Shown: positions 6,210-8,169 of the stretch, one piece after another | Numbering within the stretch: position 1 is the stretch's first letter | Layout of the letters: every line of letters begins with the position of its first letter | NCBI GenBank assembly: GCA_002348585.1 | Contig: DEBO01000078.1 | Coordinates: 1 to 8,169, forward strand | Source of the DNA: Alphaproteobacteria bacterium UBA2954 | GTDB lineage: Bacteria; Pseudomonadota; Alphaproteobacteria; Puniceispirillales; Puniceispirillaceae | DNA length: 8,169 nt | Direction: 5' to 3' | The notes under the pieces: model-generated | The model's database searches: none | What the model was told of the DNA's origin: nothing | Seen by the model: the letters and a program-made list of their open reading frames with translations, nothing else | Translations under genes and position numbers: made by a program

Positions 6210-6836
6210 TTAAATTTGAATGATTAGAAGACCGGCAAACATTAACATCACGAATGCAGTTGCAAAATCAATCACCTGCCAAGCACGCGGGCTGGTCATA
6301 TAATGACTGAACCCCCGCGCACCAAATCCCAATATACCGAAAAACGACAGACTGGCTGCAGATGCACCACACACAAAAGCCAGCTTATCGCTGCCCTCAT
6401 ATGAAACAGACAGGCTACCCAGCAGAATAACAGTATCCAGATAAACATGTGGATTGGCAAAGGTGAGCACCAACACAACAGACAAAGTCTGTGTCAATGA
6501 GGCCTGTGCCGGTTGGCACAGGTTTGCCCCGCTAAGATCAGTTTTTGCATTCATCCTCAACCCGTCACGAAGGCGAAGAATGCCATAAACTGCCAACCAC
6601 AGGGCCGCCAACCCAAATAGCCATTGACTGTACAAATCGAAAATAGGGGCTAGTAATTGGCCCAACCCTAGTGCTCCAAGACATATCAAAGCCATATCAG
6701 CAATACTACAAAACAGAACCACAGCCCAAACATGCTGGTTTAACAGCCCCTGTCTAATGACAAAGCTGTTCTGGGCTCCAATTGCCAAAATCAAAGACAA
6801 GCTTAAAGCAAAGCCAGATAGAGCGGCTGAAAACAT
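6210..6836 (-). CDS. LysE/ArgO-family amino-acid exporter
   Basis: The 208-residue, highly hydrophobic protein has about six membrane segments (about 3-25, 36-58, 66-86, 113-135, 150-172, 186-207), the size and topology of LysE-type exporters. The N-terminal signature IGAQNSFVIRQG (19-30) and the mid-protein FANPHVYLDTVILLG (126-140) closely resemble the LysE/ArgO branch, which exports lysine and arginine in exchange for protons. The substrate here is inferred. LysE and ArgO are usually controlled by a neighbouring LysR-type regulator (LysG/ArgP), and none is in the window. The start ATG at 6836 is bounded by an in-frame stop five codons upstream, so no longer product is possible from a nearby codon. 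Its own ribosome site is weak (GGAT). A strong AAAAGGAGG at 6866-6874 (minus strand) lies 29 nt upstream and has no obvious start codon of its own. Confidence 0.92.
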   Translation of the reverse strand: MFSAALSGFALSLSLILAIGAQNSFVIRQGLLNQHVWAVVLFCSIADMALICLGALGLGQLLAPIFDLYSQWLFGLAALWLAVYGILRLRDGLRMNAKTDLSGANLCQPAQASLTQTLSVVLVLTFANPHVYLDTVILLGSLSVSYEGSDKLAFVCGASAASLSFFGILGFGARGFSHYMTSPRAWQVIDFATAFVMLMFAGLLIIQI

Positions 6837-6901
6837 TTGGTTATCCGTTCAAAAAGCTTTTCTGTCCTCCTTTTCATGGCAGACAAGCCTAATTTTCGCA
6901 A

Positions 6902-6929
6902 TTGCGTATCTTTCTGTTAGGCGCATAAT
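6902..6929 (+). promoter_or_regulatory. Candidate promoter for the Lin0512-amidohydrolase operon
   Basis: In the 143-nt divergent gap between the exporter and the first Lin0512 gene, TTGCGT (6902-6907) and CATAAT (6924-6929) are separated by 16 nt and point to the right. The -10 hexamer matches the consensus at five positions, the -35 at only three. The predicted leader would be about 45 nt. No operator-like palindrome is evident around it. Confidence 0.33.
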
Positions 6930-6979
6930 AAACATGCTCTTCACCTTAAAACTGAAAAAGACGAATAAGGCATAACCAC

Positions 6980-7366
6980 ATGGCAAAGAAACGGGTCGCA
7001 ATGGAGTTGGGAATGGGCACGTCCCTGCGCCGACAGGATTACACTAAGGCAGCTGTCAGAGCATTGCAGGATGCGCTCTGGCACAATTCGTTGACCATGG
7101 CAGATGCTTTTGGCTTCTCACGTGAAGATATGATTGTCGAAGTGGATATTGCTGTCCAACAACCAGCGCTGGTGGATATTGATGCGGTCAAGGCTGTTTT
7201 GCCCTATGGCCAGCCCCATATCCAGGTAGTTCATGGCGGCCTTGATATCGCCAAGCCAGCCAAGCCTGGTAAAAAGCCTCTTACCGATACAGGTAGAACT
7301 GTAATCGCACAAGCAGCTGTGAATGTATATTTTGATATTGAACCTGCAGATGGGGACACAAGATGA
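6980..7366 (+). CDS. Lin0512 family protein, divergent copy
   Basis: This 128-residue protein is a member of the Lin0512 family (PF09585/TIGR02058), of unknown function. It aligns with the next gene along its length: (E)LGMG...QDYTKAAVRALQDALWHNSL, then V-ID-AV-AVLP-GQ, VV-GGL and AAVN-YFDIEP. The N-terminal glycine-rich motif, which I recall as GxGxDxHG in the family, reads GMGTSLRR at 11-18. The Asp, the His/Tyr and the last Gly are therefore replaced by Ser, Arg and Arg. A Lys/Pro-rich insertion (about 91-105) after GGL is absent from the neighbour. TAAGG at 6966-6970, 9 nt before the ATG, supports the start. The stop overlaps the next start as ATGA, implying translational coupling. It is probably the non-canonical subunit of a heteromer, which is inference. 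Confidence 0.87.
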   Translation: MAKKRVAMELGMGTSLRRQDYTKAAVRALQDALWHNSLTMADAFGFSREDMIVEVDIAVQQPALVDIDAVKAVLPYGQPHIQVVHGGLDIAKPAKPGKKPLTDTGRTVIAQAAVNVYFDIEPADGDTR

Positions 7367-7719
7367 AGCGCCTGATACTGGAAATGGGAACAGGCAATGA
7401 CCTGTATGGTGAGGATTATACAAAGGCCGCAAACAGAGCTGTTCAAGATGCCCTTCATCACAGCTCTCTTGTTTTGTTCAGGTCACTTGACCTCCCACAT
7501 AAGAAGATGCAGGTGAATGTAACGATTGGTGTGCAGAAACCTGATAAGGTTGACACAGACGCTGTTGCTGCCACCCTGCCACGCGGTCAAGCAAAGGTAA
7601 CTGTGGTAAAAGGCGGATTGAACGTTGTAGATAAGGATGTCAACACCGTTTCGGTGATTGCTACGGCAGCTGTAGAAGCCTGTTATGACATCAAGCCTGA
7701 AGACTGGCAGCTCAGCTGA
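7363..7719 (+). CDS. Lin0512 family protein, canonical copy
   Basis: This 118-residue Lin0512-family protein (PF09585/TIGR02058) keeps the N-terminal motif almost intact as GTGNDLYG (9-16), with Tyr where I recall His, followed by EDYTKAANRAVQDALHHSSL. Other conserved blocks are VDTDAVAATLPRGQ (63-76), VVKGGL (81-86) and AAVEACYDIKPEDW (102-115). No signal peptide or membrane helix is present. GGGGA at 7352-7356, inside the upstream gene, stands 6 nt before the ATG. The 4-nt overlap with that gene and the 10-nt gap to the next put all three in one transcript. The two paralogs share an overall pattern but are clearly diverged, so the duplication is not recent. Function is unknown. The company of an 8-oxoguanine deaminase-like enzyme suggests a part in nucleobase or heterocycle metabolism. 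Confidence 0.9.
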   Translation: MKRLILEMGTGNDLYGEDYTKAANRAVQDALHHSSLVLFRSLDLPHKKMQVNVTIGVQKPDKVDTDAVAATLPRGQAKVTVVKGGLNVVDKDVNTVSVIATAAVEACYDIKPEDWQLS

Positions 7720-7729
7720 GGAGAGTTTT

Positions 7730-8169
7730 ATGGCGCGGCAGTTACTCAAACATATTGATATTCTGGCCACGATGGAAGATGTCCCAGATGGTGCAGGGAC
7801 CATTTGCGGGCGTGAGCTCAAGGATGCTGCCATTATCATAGATGAAAATGTAATCCTCTCAGTTGGCCCCACATCTGAACTGGCAGATGACGCTGACAAT
7901 TGTGATGAGGTTCATGATCTATCAGGCCATATAGTCCTACCTGGGCTAGTCAACACCCATCATCATCTGTTTCAGAATTTAACCCGGGTGGTTCCTGCTG
8001 CTCAGGATCACAGCCTATTTGGCTGGTTACAGACACTTTATCCAATTTGGCTTAATCTTCAGCCAGAAGATTTTTATGTGGCAGCAGCAACAGGGCTTGC
8101 AGAGCTGGTCTTGAGCGGATGCACTACATCATCTGACCATCAATATCTTTTTCCAAATGGCAGCCGGTT
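7730..8169 (+). CDS. Amidohydrolase, 8-oxoguanine deaminase / AtzB-like (3' end beyond window)
   Basis: Only the first 146 codons are present. The N-terminus forms the beta-sandwich typical of the amidohydrolase superfamily (about 1-70). Then comes LPGLVNTHHHLFQNLTR (69-85 region), with the two metal-binding histidines of the HxH motif at 77 and 79. AAQDHSLFGWLQTLYPIW (90-107) and LAELVLSGCTTSSDHQYLFPNG (123-144) closely resemble 8-oxoguanine deaminases and the related triazine deaminases. Such enzymes remove an amino (or chloro/alkylamino) group from a purine or triazine ring using one metal ion. Substrate choice depends on residues beyond the window. ATG 7730 is well supported by GAGGAG (7718-7723), which overlaps the stop of the upstream gene. 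The gene is not broken within the visible part. An alternative is another TRZ/ATZ-family hydrolase. Confidence 0.88.
   Translation, partial: MARQLLKHIDILATMEDVPDGAGTICGRELKDAAIIIDENVILSVGPTSELADDADNCDEVHDLSGHIVLPGLVNTHHHLFQNLTRVVPAAQDHSLFGWLQTLYPIWLNLQPEDFYVAAATGLAELVLSGCTTSSDHQYLFPNGSR

Noticed and set aside
7483..7899. 138-codon frame on the minus strand
   Set aside because: It is antisense to the second Lin0512 gene and to the start of the amidohydrolase, both of which have family motifs and ribosome binding sites.

Overview
The window reads as a chromosomal segment of an alphaproteobacterium, with moderate GC content by eye. The evidence is a run of small genes that I know mainly from that class: a DUF2794 protein, a CWCNRC zinc-ribbon protein and a DUF3126 protein. 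They sit beside a yfgM-bamB-der operon in its usual proteobacterial order. A marine, SAR116-like lineage is my guess from coding style and gene set, not something the sequence proves. Nothing suggests an insertion sequence, prophage, CRISPR array or recent transfer.

Layout. 1-49 (-): the 5' part of a tRNA-Val(GAC), cut by the window edge. 261-1223 (+): an N-formylglutamate amidohydrolase family enzyme, standing alone. 4756-1242 (-): the three-gene envelope/ribosome operon, with a YfgM-like membrane-anchored TPR protein, the lipoprotein BamB of the outer-membrane beta-barrel assembly machine, and the double GTPase Der (EngA) for 50S ribosome maturation. 5048-6196 (+): DUF2794, the zinc-ribbon protein and DUF3126. 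6836-6210 (-): a LysE/ArgO-type amino-acid exporter. 6980 to the window end (+): two adjacent Lin0512-family genes followed by a truncated amidohydrolase of the 8-oxoguanine deaminase/AtzB-like group. These three are tightly packed (ATGA overlap, then a 10-nt gap) and are almost certainly one operon.

The most interesting part is that last operon. The two Lin0512 proteins are clear paralogs. The second keeps the N-terminal glycine-rich motif of the family and the first has lost it, which suggests a heteromer of one active and one divergent subunit. Linkage to a purine/triazine-type deaminase suggests a role in nucleobase or related heterocycle breakdown, but this is inference. Secondary points are an altered nucleotide-specificity motif (NMWD instead of NKWD) in the second GTPase domain of Der, and a long interrupted hairpin upstream of the zinc-ribbon gene. 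No gene-free stretch exceeds 300 bases. The longest gaps are 50-260, 4757-5047, 5375-5572, 5852-5986 and 6837-6979, and their contents are described in the entries.
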